A DNA stretch of 64,000 bases from Whalleya microplaca (taxonomy: Eukaryota > Ascomycota > Sordariomycetes > Xylariales > Xylariaceae): contig MU385801.1 of the NCBI GenBank assembly GCA_022497155.1, positions 1-64,000 of the forward strand, given 5' to 3'. Numbering within the stretch: position 1 is the first letter of the stretch; each line of letters opens with the position of its first letter. This document shows, piece by piece, positions 35,523 through 46,595 of the stretch. Below the pieces are notes generated by a model. It saw only the letters and a program-made list of their open reading frames with translations. It was not told the origin of the DNA and ran no database searches. A program made the translations under genes and the position numbers.

Positions 35523-36978
35523 ACAGAACATAGACATCATAGCAATGCTTCGTGGACTGGACTTTGTGTCCTACCCATGCTGTTATCTATGTAGAACCCA
35601 GGCATTAAATTCTGGTGAGCTTATCGACTATGGATTTACATATCTGTTAAACATTAGATCTTTCTTATCGAAAGCTATGTGATAGGCTCCACATGAGGCA
35701 AAATGATCCACATCCTCTCTAAAGCAACGACTTGACTTCCTATTTTCTATACAATCATGATAGCGAATGTTTCATCATCTCGATATACAGTTAAATAGAA
35801 TAATCTTAGGCTCTATTCAGGAACGAGCTGATCCCTTTTCTTACTTGCGTCTTAGTTGATTCTCTTGCGACTTTACCTTATTAGTAGCACCATTGGAGCT
35901 ATGGTAATTTGTATCCGTATGGGGCCTGGATAGCTACATATATCGCGAGGGGGAAACAGAACAGAACCCCATATCGCCCCTCCTACCCGTCCCAAAACGA
36001 GGGAAGAGAAAAAATAAAAAAATTTAAATAAAAAATAAAAACGGATACTCATGCAGTTCCTGTCAAGAAAATAAAGTGGAATGACTAGCCCGTAGATTCC
36101 CTTTTGTTATTACATACCTAATGCCGTCACTTTGGGTCCACAAGCCCACCTCAGCCAACTCACCATTAATAATGGCATTTCTGTGAAAAGACTTCTATCA
36201 TCGCCGGTGTAGTACCACATGACGTACCTCTATACTGGCACGCATTATAGTAAAAATATAGCCTGCTTCAAAGTGAAGCCTAATTTCAGTCCAAATGATA
36301 CTTGAATAACTGACTGCATATAGGTCAGTGATTGCAATGTTTTTGAATCGCGGGGCGGTCAGAATGAGACAACCCCGCCATATGATTGATAGATTGTGCG
36401 ATAACAATCATGGTGGGGTGAAAACTAGGTGGACTCAAGATACATAGGCACCCTCCAAGGCGTGTGTCTATAACTATCATTACGTACTTGGAAAATAGTA
36501 AAATATGTAAAAAGATATAACCAGGGCAACGCCAAGTGGTAGATGGGACTCGGGAGAGCGGCATGCTCAACTGACAGGCGCACTCGACCTGATGAGGCAA
36601 AGAAATTCTAGGTGTCCAATGGACATGGTGACCCAAGATTCTAGGCATCCCTGAATTCTGCACCTCATGTATGTATGTATGTATGTAGGTATGTACATAC
36701 ACATGCTAGGTTTAGGTATGTGTTATTAGTGAGGCTGATGGCACGTGCATTGAGTAACAATGCCAGCTGGCAAGCTGCACTATCCAGCAGTCGCAGTGGT
36801 GGTACAGTTTAGTGGTCGTAGTGGCATCGTCTCGAAATGTCCAGAATTTGTAGGAAGGTACGCTTTGTCAACACACGCCAGGGAGTACGGCAAAAGAGGG
36901 GCTAATACAAAGGTACGAAGCTAGTAAGGCTCGCAGACTTGCGATTCCTCCTCCCACGCATTCCATTCGGGCAGCTTT
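35523..36978. other. Intergenic region (arg2 / hsp110)
   Basis: No supported gene. An A-rich tract lies at 36003-36045 and a (GTAT)n microsatellite at 36668-36692. The promoter of the Hsp110 gene lies at the right end. Confidence 0.5.
36668..36692 (+). repeat. (GTAT)n microsatellite
   Basis: About five ATGT units, followed by GTACATAC, which makes a partial inverted repeat. Confidence 0.9.
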
Positions 36979-36991
36979 TTCGTGAGAATTC
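36979..36991. promoter_or_regulatory. Heat-shock-element-like site
   Basis: TTCGTGAGAATTC matches the three-unit HSE pattern TTCnnGAAnnTTC with one mismatch (GAG for GAA). It lies about 205 bp upstream of the Hsp110 start. An AGGGG stress-response-type pentamer lies nearby (about 36896). Both fit a heat-inducible chaperone gene but are short motifs. Confidence 0.4.
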
Positions 36992-37196
36992 TTTTTTCTC
37001 TTGCCGCAAACACCGTATTTCAGCAGATACCGGAAAACAAATCCACCACCCAAAGCACCAACTCAATAAACTGTTTCCTCTCCGCCAGACATTGCTTTGC
37101 ACACCACTTTGCGACCCTTCGTAACCCGTCGTAACCCGTCACAGTCGAGATTACCTATTTGTTTACCCTCGTTGTTGTTCTCTTACCTCCGGCAAG

Positions 37197-39718
37197 ATGA
37201 GCGTAGTGGGTAGGTTTTCCAGCCCGGTGCTATTCTCCGGCGCCTTGCTCTTACAGCTACAATAAACACGAACAAGACTAACACTCGATCATCATAGGTG
37301 TCGACTTCGGAACCCTTAACACCGTTATCGCTGTAGCCAGAAATCGAGGTGTCGACGTCGTACGTATCACCCTAAAACATTACCTGAGTGACTAGCGAGG
37401 CTGATGATTTGCGCAGATCACCAATGAAGTGTCCAACCGAGCTACTCCGTAAGTCCGGACATCCTGCCTTTACTCTATATGTTCATGATATGCTAATATG
37501 CTCGGCTTCTAGATCCTTAGTTGGATTCGGACCTAAAGCCCGATACCTCGGCGAGCCAGCGAAGACGCAAGAGATCTCTAACCTTAAAAACACCGTCAGT
37601 TCTTTAAAGCGCCTGGCCGGACGAAGCATCCACGATCCCGATGTCCAGATCGAGCAACAATTTGTATCGTCTGCTCTCGTGGATTGCGGCGGCCAGGTTG
37701 GCGCTGAAGTCACATATCTAGGCAAGAAGGAGAAGTTCACAGCTACTCAGCTCGTAGCCATGTTCCTAAGCAAGATCAAGCATACAACAGCAAACGAGCT
37801 GCGACTGCCTGTTTCCGACCTTGTCATGAGCGTGCCTGCATGGTTCACGGATGTGCAACGAAGAAGCCTCCTCGACGCTGCAGAGATTGCTGGTCTAAAG
37901 CCCCTCCGTATTATGAACGATACTACGGCCGCAGCCCTGGGCTATGGCATCACCAAGCTTGATCTGCCCGCGCCCGAGGAGAAGCCCCGCCGAGTCGCCT
38001 TCGTCGACATCGGCCACAGCAACTTTACTTGTTCTATTGTAGAATTTAAGAAGGGCGAGTTGACTGTCAAGGCTACAACCTATGACCGCCACTTTGGTGG
38101 TCGAGATTTCAACCTGGCCTTGGTCAACCACTTCCAGAAGGAGTTTAAGGGCAAGTACCGAATCGATATCACCACAAACCCCAAGGCCATGGTTCGTGTG
38201 GAGGCCGCTGCCGAAAAGCTAAAGAAGGTTCTGTCCGCGAATCAGCAGGCGCCGATAAGCATCGAGTCGTTGATGAACGATATTGACGTCCAAGCCATGG
38301 TCACGCGACAGGAATTCGAAGCACTTGTCGAGCCGTTGTTGAATAGAGTTACTGTGCCGTTGGAGCAGGCTCTCGCCGATGCCAAGCTCACCAAGGAAGA
38401 TATCGATATAATCGAACTGGTCGGTGGCTGCACACGTGTGCCTGCTATCAAGGATAGAGTCCAGACTTTCTTCGGAAAGGGACTTTCCTTCACCCTCAAC
38501 CAGGATGAAGCTGTTGCTCGAGGCTGCGCCTTTGGCTGTGCCATCCTCTCCCCAGTCTTCAAAGTCCGCGACTTCGCCGTCCAGGATATTGTCAACTACC
38601 CTATCGAATTCTCTTGGGAGAAGGATGTCGACATCCCTGACGAGGACACGAGCCTCACCGTCTTCAACAAGGGCAACGTACTTCCTTCGACAAAGATATT
38701 GACCTTCTATCGCAAGCAGCCATTCGATCTTGAAGCAAGATACGCCAAGCCTGAAGACCTACCCGGCAAGATGTCTCCATTCATTGGTCGATTCTCAGTG
38801 AAGGGCGTTAAGGCCGACCCTAAGACTGAATTCATGATCTGTAAGCTCAAGGCTAGGGTCAATATCCATGGCGTCTTGAACGTAGAGAGTGGATACTACG
38901 TCGAAGATCTAGAAGTCGAGGAAGAGATCAAGGACGACAAGAAGGATGATGGTGACAAGAAAGATCCAGAAGTAAGTTATAATCGTGACATTGCCCTTAC
39001 CTCTTGAGGATATCGTTGACTGCTTCATATTTATATAAACCTTGCTTGGAATAATTGTAACTAATAACTATCACAGGCGATGGACACCGATGACAAAGAC
39101 GCTAAGCCCAAGACTAGAAAGGTCAAAAAGCAAGTTCGCAAGGGCGACCTACCTATCGTTGCAGGCACAACTGCTTTGGACCAGAGCACCAAGAATTCTT
39201 TGATCGAGAAGGAAGCCTCCATGCTTATGGAGGACAAGCTAGTCGCGGACACGGAAGAAAAGAAGAACGAGCTAGAGACATACATCTACGACATGCGTAA
39301 CAAGCTAGACGACCAGTATGCCGACTTTGCCAGCGAGGAGGAGAAAGATAAGTTGAGAGCGAAGCTCACTGACAGCGAGGTAAGACTTTCCTAACTAGAT
39401 ATCAATGATACACCCCCAACTAACGCGACTTAGGACTGGTTGTATGAAGATGGCGAAGATGCTACCAAGGCAGTTTATATCGCTAAGATGGAAGAAATCA
39501 GAGCTATCGCAGGACCTATTGTACAACGGTACCTCGACAAGGTTGAGGCAGACCGTCAGGCTGTGCAAGCTAAGGTTGATGCCGAGGCTGCCGCCAAGAA
39601 GGCTGCTGAGGAAGAAGCACGAAAGGCTGCCGAGGCTGACAAGGCCGAAGCAAGCAAAGATGAAGAGATGACCGATGCTGAGGCGGCCAAACCTGACGGT
39701 CAGGAACCTCAATCATAG
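37197..39718 (+). CDS. Hsp110/Sse1-type chaperone, nucleotide-exchange factor of Hsp70
   Basis: Six exons, 37197-37209, 37298-37359, 37417-37448, 37513-38971, 39077-39379 and 39434-39718, give 717 aa. The first exon is only 13 bp (MSVV plus one base). The protein starts [20 protein letters not shown], the Hsp110 version of the Hsp70 phosphate-1 loop, and contains [30 protein letters not shown] and [13 protein letters not shown]. The beta domain carries an acidic-lysine insertion ([14 protein letters not shown]). A long helical, Ala/Glu/Lys-rich C-terminus ends near [12 protein letters not shown] rather than EEVD. Hsp110 proteins are cytosolic, release ADP from Hsp70 and hold unfolded proteins. 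The closest named fungal homologues are SSE1 (yeast) and Hsp88 (Neurospora). Confidence 0.93.
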
Positions 39719-40724
39719 ATTAGTAAGATACGAGTCATACAACAAACGCCAGGGTTTCCTGATGCATGTGTCTCAGGCGGTATTTGAGTCATGGTTGTTA
39801 CGGGGGATACATGCACAACGGAAGATAGAGAGAGAAAAGCATAATGATTGCATGGAAACAAGGCTTGGCGGGTGCTCTTGGCAGGGGTACCGGACGTGAC
39901 GTTTCTCAGGTATTTGCGTTTATCATTCCGCGGTGTTCAAGATCAATAGATTTGTGAACGGAGGGGGATGTGTCTCTGACTTTACAGACTTTAGATAGAC
40001 CTGGAAATCGAAACTCCATGATGAAAACTCACAGTCCTTTTTTGTTGTGACTTGTACGGACTCATAGTCACCCGAGTACCGAATTTGGTGAGCGTTCAAG
40101 TTTGTCAGCTTGATGATCCGAGCGCATGAGGTTGGTTGTTTGGTTGCTCTTGTATGTTGGAAGTTCTTTGATTCTCCCGAGTCACTCGCCTGTTCCAGTC
40201 CTGTGTTACGAAATCACACCTCAGGGTAACCAACTTCCTAGTAGTGTTGGTTCCGTATCTCCTAAACTGCACCCACACTTCGTTGCAACCCAGAGGGTTT
40301 CCTCGTTCTAGTATACCATAACCACCGCAATCACCCCTACTTGTTCTCTGGATACCTACACATACACTCTGTCCTACGCGTGCGGTCTACTTCGTGACTG
40401 ATAAAATGTCAACCTGGAGGCCCATGTCTCATAGCTATCGCCCGGAAGATGAGTGTTGTTTGAATATGGTGACCCCTCAAGCGGCTCCCGTGTTTCTCAG
40501 ACCAACTCATGGATATATGACTGGTCCATCGTCATCGATGATGGATTTCCAACGAATATTATCTGTCAGGTGAGGGTTTTGTAGGACGCCAAGAATAATA
40601 TTTATACCACGGCTCACCCCGACCAACAACGAGAAATGGATATGCAACTAGTTATACACGATCACTTTCATCGGACTTTCTTCTGCGAAAGCACTTACCT
40701 AGAATTCAATCACCACTATCCTCA
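39719..40724. other. Intergenic region
   Basis: About 1 kb with no supported gene. The 3' UTR of the Hsp110 gene is at the left. Confidence 0.5.
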
Positions 40725-41180
40725 ATGCCTAGTCTAAGGAGGAGCAGCGCGATCGATGACTTCCGCGAAGTCCTCCCCGAACACCGGAGGGACCCAACCC
40801 TCTCCGCAGTTCTCCTCAAAGACCTCGAGAGCCCACTAGTCGGCGATGACTGGCAGGTCTGCCCTATCGAAGGCATACTCCATACCTCCTGGCGCATAGT
40901 CATCAAGCGCAGCTGTTGGAAAAGAGTAGAAGTGACTGACTCAAACGGCACGAAAATGGCCGTGATCCTGGACGGGAACGACAATTTCAAGCTCATCGAC
41001 GCCGATTATGCTCAGAGGGAGTGGAGCATCCTGAATAGCCCGCTCATGAGTAATGACGACCTGAATTGGTTCAATAAATACGCGGGTAACGGTTGCAGGC
41101 CGCTGGATGATGGCAGTTTGCCAAAGAACCAGATGTGGAGATATACCCTCCGTACGAGAGGGGGATTGCCTCGCTTCTAG
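40725..41180 (+). CDS. Hypothetical protein, 151 aa
   Basis: ATG-initiated, single-exon open frame. The product starts MPSLRRSSAIDDFREVLPEH and contains WQVCPIEGILHTSWRIVIKR, a charged middle, and WFNKYAGNGCRPLDDGSLP near the end. No signal peptide, membrane segment or recognised domain is present. Composition is balanced and globular-looking, unlike the shadow frames around it. The opposite strand also has shorter open frames here, so this is a reasonable but unproven gene. Confidence 0.45.
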   Translation: MPSLRRSSAIDDFREVLPEHRRDPTLSAVLLKDLESPLVGDDWQVCPIEGILHTSWRIVIKRSCWKRVEVTDSNGTKMAVILDGNDNFKLIDADYAQREWSILNSPLMSNDDLNWFNKYAGNGCRPLDDGSLPKNQMWRYTLRTRGGLPRF

Positions 41181-42431
41181 ACTTTGAGGCTCTGGTGCTC
41201 TTGCGTGCTGAGTGAGAGTGTATGGTGGGGGATGCGGGAGGCATGGCCTACACAAGCACGCACAGTCTGTGTCTCAAGTAATGGGAGGGCACCGGGTGTA
41301 GGAAATATGGGGGAACTACTCTAGATCTCGACGAGGGTGAGCGGGATCGATGAACGTATCGAGATCCGTATGTCTCCATGGAGAAAATAAATAGAAAACT
41401 AGAGCAGTTAGACCATGATACCCAACAAGCTCGAAACATTACTCACCTGATTATCTTGCAGCATGAGATATCATGAGACAGATAAGTAGAGACGCTCAAC
41501 CTCGATTTATCCTGACACGGGTTGATTTCTCTCATAATTAAGGGGTGATATCAACCTAGAGACTGCACGAATAAGTACCTTAGGTATATTGCTACTACAG
41601 TTCCTCCATAACACTGTTCTCAACGAGAGAAGACATAGGATACTCTATACCGACATAGAGCATATAACCTTCCGCGACTAATACAAGAATTTACCCCTTT
41701 CGCCGTCAACGAGTATATCCTTAAGAATTTACAAAGTCATGTGACAAGCAATTATAGAAACACTATAACATGTCAGCGTGTTATAAAACTAAGCTAGAAG
41801 TTAGATGAGAATTGCAATGATCGACAGTATTCCAGACAAGATGGATGGCATGTATTTAGCTACCTCGTACGCGGAGAAATAGTTGGTCGTCCCTACACAA
41901 AGACTACACACGTAGCTTAAACAGAACTTGTTTCAATAAGGCTAGCAGTTATAAGGCCCTCGATAGGTCCAGAGACACATGGTGCTTAGGAAAGACTGGT
42001 AGTTTTGAAGCGCACTGTTTATAGTAGACTTTATGAATAGTCTTAGGGAGACTAGCTGAAGTCATTACAAGCAAGTCAATTTACTCTGCAAAGTTAGTTG
42101 CATCCACCACAGCACCTAAATAGCGATCACACAAACAATATTCTTGATATAAATCTCCAATGATAATGAATGACCATGCTACATCTTGTAAAATATATGA
42201 AATGCCTTTTTGCTACATTGAAGAACTTGTTTTACACTATATTTGCCGATCTATAGGACCCGGTAATGAAAACCCCCCATCCCAACAACTCCATCAAGAC
42301 GAATTCGATCGAAACCTAGTAGTCTACACAGAATCTTCCCGTATCTGCGACGCCCTCATAGCTGACACGCCAGAGACGTCATAGCCCGGTTCGGTAAGCC
42401 CTCAACCTCGTGCAGAGTTCCCGTGTTCCAC
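41181..42431. other. Intergenic region
   Basis: Slightly AT-rich, about 1.25 kb. No supported gene or clear repeat was found. Confidence 0.45.
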
Positions 42432-43043
42432 TTAATCCTCCTTGGCCTCCTCTTCCTCGAGCTCACGCTTGGCCAACTCCTCTTCGTACTCGCGCTTGGC
42501 CCTCTCGTGGACCTCCAGAGGAACGTTCGACCACACACCGCCCTCGGGGGTATCGGCGATCTTGTACATCGTGCCCGCCGGGCCGCGCTGCTCCAGGCCC
42601 CGCTCGGCCAGCGCCGCGGCCTCCTCGTCGCGCTTCTCCTGCTCCTTGGCCTCCTCCAGCTCCTCGAGGGCGCGCTTGGCCTTCGCCTCCTCCAGCTCCT
42701 CGAGAGCGCGCCTGGCCAGGTCCTCTTCATATTCTCGCTTGGCCTTCTCGTGGACCTCGGGGGGCTCGTTGGACCAGACGCCGCCCTGCGGCGTGTCGGC
42801 CACCTTGTACATGGGGCCCGTCGGGCCCCGCTTGTGCAGGCCGCGCTCGGCGAGGGCTGCTGCTTCGTCGTAGGCGGCGTCGCGCTGCTGCACGTTGGAC
42901 CACACGCCGCCGTCGGGCGTGTCCTTGACCTTGTAGGTGCCCTTGACGGTGGCGTGGGCCCCGTCTTCGGGCATCGCGACGGCGTTGGCGATGCCGAGGG
43001 TCAGGGCGCCCGAGAGGAACATGAAGAGGGTGTTGGAACGCAT
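42432..43043 (-). CDS. Secreted repeat protein with three TYKVxDTPxGGVWSN-type peptides and dibasic sites
   Basis: Single exon, 203 aa. A signal peptide (MRSNTLFMFLSGALTLGIANAVA) is followed by three copies of a 15-residue motif: TYKVKDTPDGGVWSN (36-50), MYKVADTPQGGVWSN (78-92) and MYKIADTPEGGVWSN (159-173). Copies 2 and 3 lie in longer ~66-residue repeats with an EAAALAERGL lead, a basic doublet or QR, RGPxGxMYK, the motif, and then a charged EVHEKAKREYEEDLA helix. Lys-Arg or Arg-Arg pairs (about 71, 102, 111, 123, 137, 182, 192) could be Kex2 sites. The architecture resembles fungal secreted precursors cut into repeated peptides (pheromone or RiPP type), but no processing enzyme lies nearby and the function is unknown. 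It could equally be an effector or a wall protein. Confidence 0.75.
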   Translation of the reverse strand: MRSNTLFMFLSGALTLGIANAVAMPEDGAHATVKGTYKVKDTPDGGVWSNVQQRDAAYDEAAALAERGLHKRGPTGPMYKVADTPQGGVWSNEPPEVHEKAKREYEEDLARRALEELEEAKAKRALEELEEAKEQEKRDEEAAALAERGLEQRGPAGTMYKIADTPEGGVWSNVPLEVHERAKREYEEELAKRELEEEEAKED

Positions 43044-43188
43044 TTTGGATTGTGTGAGAGAAGAAGTGCTAGGTGGGCAGATCTTGTGATCGGAGTGGTG
43101 AAAGATGAAGGTTGTTTGAGTGAGAAGAGTGTAGTAGATATTGTGTTGTTGATGGGGGAAAACGGGTTACGCGGGTGGCACGCTTCTA

Positions 43189-43196
43189 CTTATACT
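43189..43196 (-). promoter_or_regulatory. TATA box of the repeat-protein gene
   Basis: On the minus strand, TATAAGTA lies about 145 bp upstream of the start codon. The leader just before the ATG (CTTCTTCTCTCACACAATCC then AAAATG) is pyrimidine-rich, as in well-expressed fungal genes. Confidence 0.45.
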
Positions 43197-45056
43197 CGCA
43201 CCATCACGATAGATTTTCAGTACAACCGTAGGTCTGGCACTGATGTTGGATTACCGAGCAGCCAAATCTGGTGATGCTGGACGCTTGGAGCCAAGTGTTC
43301 ACAATGATAGTAACTCATCATTCTGTCTAGTATTAGACTCCAGTAACGGGAGACGCCGATGAAATCAATGGATGAAATGGACCGTGTAACTAATATAGAA
43401 GAGGAGACCGCGCATTGGTATACCGAGTCGACGATGATATTAGAAAAGAGTTACATGATGTCCGTCTAAGTGGATCTTGGTTCAGATCTGGGCCACAGTA
43501 TTTAGTATGAGCGATGTGTGCACGTAGATCATAGGTAGAATTGACCCATTACGTTAATCGCTCTGTATGCTATATTTAGTATATCGTCTGTGCAGTAAGT
43601 AGCATCGTCTGACAACCTTTTTGATAACTATGTAGCATTTAATGTTATCGGGCTGAATAACCACATTTGATATATGCACAGTTCGTAAAGTGAAACATAT
43701 TGGTAGACTATAATCCGTATATCAATGCCAGTTCTCTTTTCACTCCGACCTTTGACCGTTTACTAACACACTGTCTCTACATGAAGTATGAGATTGACGA
43801 TTAGCTAATTGGAAAAAGAAAAAGAAAAGCTTATAATTAGAAGCCATATACATACCCAACTAGGACTAGTCGCAAAGGCATCTGCCGTTGCTAGATTTGT
43901 TGATGGATTCTCACCAGTTGGCTCGTGCACAGCATCAACCTCATAGTTTATATTCCTACAGTTGATCTGTGCTTAAAATATTATTTGAAATAGAAGAGCG
44001 ATAGACTTATAGAGAAGTAACAACATAATCTGTATCATGTTTAACAATCATGGAATAGCCATGTACCTTGCCTTTGGAGTTTCCACGAAAACGTTCACCA
44101 AGCACTGTTCTAGAAGGTCTTCTATAGAGAAATCCAATTGACGTCTATGCGGCTCATGAACCCCGTCACCGTCACCATTGTGGCCAACCTTTCCCCATAA
44201 ACCCACCTCGGAGGATTTTCAACATCGCGATCTATCCACATCATTACTATATAAATATACGGTCGAGCTTAATCTACGAAAGGTTCCATTAATGGGTTTT
44301 ATAGGTCGGGAATAGCTTTCTTGTCTTAACTCACTTGTAGACCGAAGCCGTGCTCATCATCTAGAGAAGAGCTTCTACCAGTATGATCTCTGTTCCTATA
44401 ACGGTAATACATCTGTTACCTACGTCCTCGTATTAAAGTAGATACTCAAGACTTATCATCGCCACCGATTTGTTCTATGACATCGATAGTGGAGGTTCAT
44501 ACCGTGGTTTCCATTCCACTTTCAATGTTTCTCATAGGCCTGGTAGTTAGGGGGCATAGAGGGAAGTGAGAGACACTATCTTGAGGAAGAGAGGCGCTCG
44601 TCATAGTCGGTTAACAGGAAGCTGCATTGGATTGGCTCTACGACTATGGCAAATTCACCTGGCACAGGAACGTGTTCTACATGACACACTTAGCAAAATG
44701 CCAACACGAAATCTATCGTGAAAAACTCTCATTTTACGATCATTTAAAAAGATTGTCTAAATAGCTGTCTCTGAAAGCAAACACGTAGGTTGCATCTAGC
44801 TGTATCTAGCCAGCCTCTGCGTAAATCGCAAGTACAACAATAACAACAACAATAGCAGCAGCAGCAGCAGTAAGCCATTTTAGGTAGGTATCAAGTTAAC
44901 ATCAATCCGTGAAGCCCTCATGAAGCAGAAACCATCCATTCCGAAACGCCCCTCCTCCCTCTCCCCTCGCAACGCCATATGAAATCCAGCGCATCCATCA
45001 TTGCTACTGTGTGAAATTCAACAACCAACGACCTGGAATTTGGACGTACTCCGCCC
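43197..45056. other. Intergenic region
   Basis: About 1.9 kb without a supported gene. An AAC/CAG triplet run (AACAATAACAACAACAATAG followed by five CAG-type units) lies near 44836-44872, in the 3' flank of the next gene. Confidence 0.5.
44836..44872 (+). repeat. AAC/GCA triplet microsatellite
   Basis: Imperfect AAC units run directly into GCA units. The tract lies about 190 bp beyond the stop of the 512-aa gene. Confidence 0.85.
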
Positions 45057-46595
45057 TCATTCATCCTCCCAGGTATCCATGCCCCCATCATCCCCATCGA
45101 TCTCGACATCGACCTTAGTCCCCAATGCCTCCTTCCCCTGGCGGATCATATCCTGCAACCTGGCATTAAAGTCATTGATGCGCAGATCGGCCTCCCGCTC
45201 CGCCCTCAGGCGCTTGGCAGCCAGGTTCTTGGCCTCGGCGTCGAGGCGCGGGCTGCTCTCCTCGAACTCGTGCACGGAGGCGCGGCTCCGCATCTTCCCC
45301 GACGCCGCCGACGCGCCCGAGGCCGAGCTGTGCGTCCTCCGGTGACTGCTCTGCTTCGAATAGGGCGTTGGGCTGGGACTGGGGATGCGGGAGGGCTGCT
45401 GCGAGAGGCGGGTGGGGGATCGGTTGACGGGGGTTTGCGGGCGGCTCGGGACGGGCAATCTGCTGGAAGGAGCAGAAGCAGCAGAAGCATGGGGCACTAC
45501 TGATGATGGTCTGGGGGAAGCGAAGCTCGCGGGCTCGCGGTTGGAGAGGGAGACGGAGCCGGCGTGACTGACCCTGCTAGATGGCCGCCGGTTGAGACCG
45601 GGCGTGGTGTTCAGGCGGCTGATGGGTTTGTTGATGCGGCGGGAGACAGGGGTTGCGGGCTTCGGGTTCGAGACATGGCGGGTCGGTGCGCGGGATGCCG
45701 AGCTGCTGGAGATGGAGGGGCGCCTTCGAGAGTCGGTTGGGTCGTTGACCATGACCCAATTCCGGCGGATCTCGTCGCTCGGGGCCGCATCGCTCATCAA
45801 CTGGCGCCGTTTCGCGGGGCGTGGGGGCGTCGACTCCGGTGTCTCTTGCTCGTAATAGAAGGGGGAATAATCCGATTGGGGAAACCCGCCGGGGACCGAG
45901 CTATAGCTGTCGTCGGGAAGCGTTGGGATATCATGCTCGTTGCACCAGACGTGGCCCTGCGATTGTGAGGAGCCCTGTTTCGCCGCTGCGTCCATCTCGT
46001 ACCCTTTGCCTCCACCCGCGTAAAAGCCACGGAAAGCCCCGGCCTTGCAGAATTCCCACACCTTCCCAACGACCCCGCCTATCGCGCTCATCGCAAAGAA
46101 ATTCCATCCACTGGTCTGTGGCGCCTGTGGCCTAATCTGGGGACTATCGTTGGGCGACTGGAGACTATCGCGCGTGTGGGTTGGGCCGAGGGTATGTCTG
46201 TAGTCCACGTCAGAGTAGACGCTGTCCTCCATATTTCCCATATTTCTCTGGGCTGCGCCACCAGTCGGGGTTTCGATCCGACCGGCTAGGACATAACGCG
46301 ATTCCCCTCCACTGATCCGCCGGCTGGCCCCCGATCCCCTCGCGCTCGAGCCCGCATCGCTCATCATGGACCAATCGTTGAAGGGCGCATGTCGCTTCCT
46401 CTTCACATTCGGCGCCGGGGTCGAGGCATCCGAGTTGAGACTGCCTGTGGAGCGACCCAGATACACCGAGCTCGAGGCGGATGGTGAGATGGGAGGCCGA
46501 AAGATGCCGGGGTTCACGCCAGACAGTGATGCCCCGCCGTTGGGGGCCTCGAAATGGAACGCACCAGGCATGAAGACCTGTGGTCCAAATGACAT
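45057..46595 (-). CDS. Conserved Ser/Pro-rich hypothetical protein, 512 aa
   Basis: Single exon. Most of the protein is disordered: Ser/Pro/Arg-rich with repeated SRxxxP-type motifs between about 290 and 440. Three parts look structured or conserved. One is a PNVKRKRHAPFNDWSMMSD segment near 62-80. Another is a hydrophobic/amphipathic stretch at about 162-197 (WNFFAMSAIGGVVGKVWEFC, then AGAFRGFYAGGGKGY). The third is a C-terminal helix (EREADLRINDFNARLQDMIR, then QGKEALGTKVDVEI). KRKRH and PAKRRQ could be nuclear-localisation signals. I do not recognise the family. A nuclear or nuclear-envelope role is only a guess. The GC-rich coding strand gives many shadow frames. Confidence 0.75.
   Translation of the reverse strand: MSFGPQVFMPGAFHFEAPNGGASLSGVNPGIFRPPISPSASSSVYLGRSTGSLNSDASTPAPNVKRKRHAPFNDWSMMSDAGSSARGSGASRRISGGESRYVLAGRIETPTGGAAQRNMGNMEDSVYSDVDYRHTLGPTHTRDSLQSPNDSPQIRPQAPQTSGWNFFAMSAIGGVVGKVWEFCKAGAFRGFYAGGGKGYEMDAAAKQGSSQSQGHVWCNEHDIPTLPDDSYSSVPGGFPQSDYSPFYYEQETPESTPPRPAKRRQLMSDAAPSDEIRRNWVMVNDPTDSRRRPSISSSSASRAPTRHVSNPKPATPVSRRINKPISRLNTTPGLNRRPSSRVSHAGSVSLSNREPASFASPRPSSVVPHASAASAPSSRLPVPSRPQTPVNRSPTRLSQQPSRIPSPSPTPYSKQSSHRRTHSSASGASAASGKMRSRASVHEFEESSPRLDAEAKNLAAKRLRAEREADLRINDFNARLQDMIRQGKEALGTKVDVEIDGDDGGMDTWEDE

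Noticed and set aside
42410..43274. Long plus-strand frames opposite the repeat protein (172 and 283 codons)
   Set aside because: Mirror images of the GC-rich repetitive gene. The minus strand has the signal peptide and the conserved motif.
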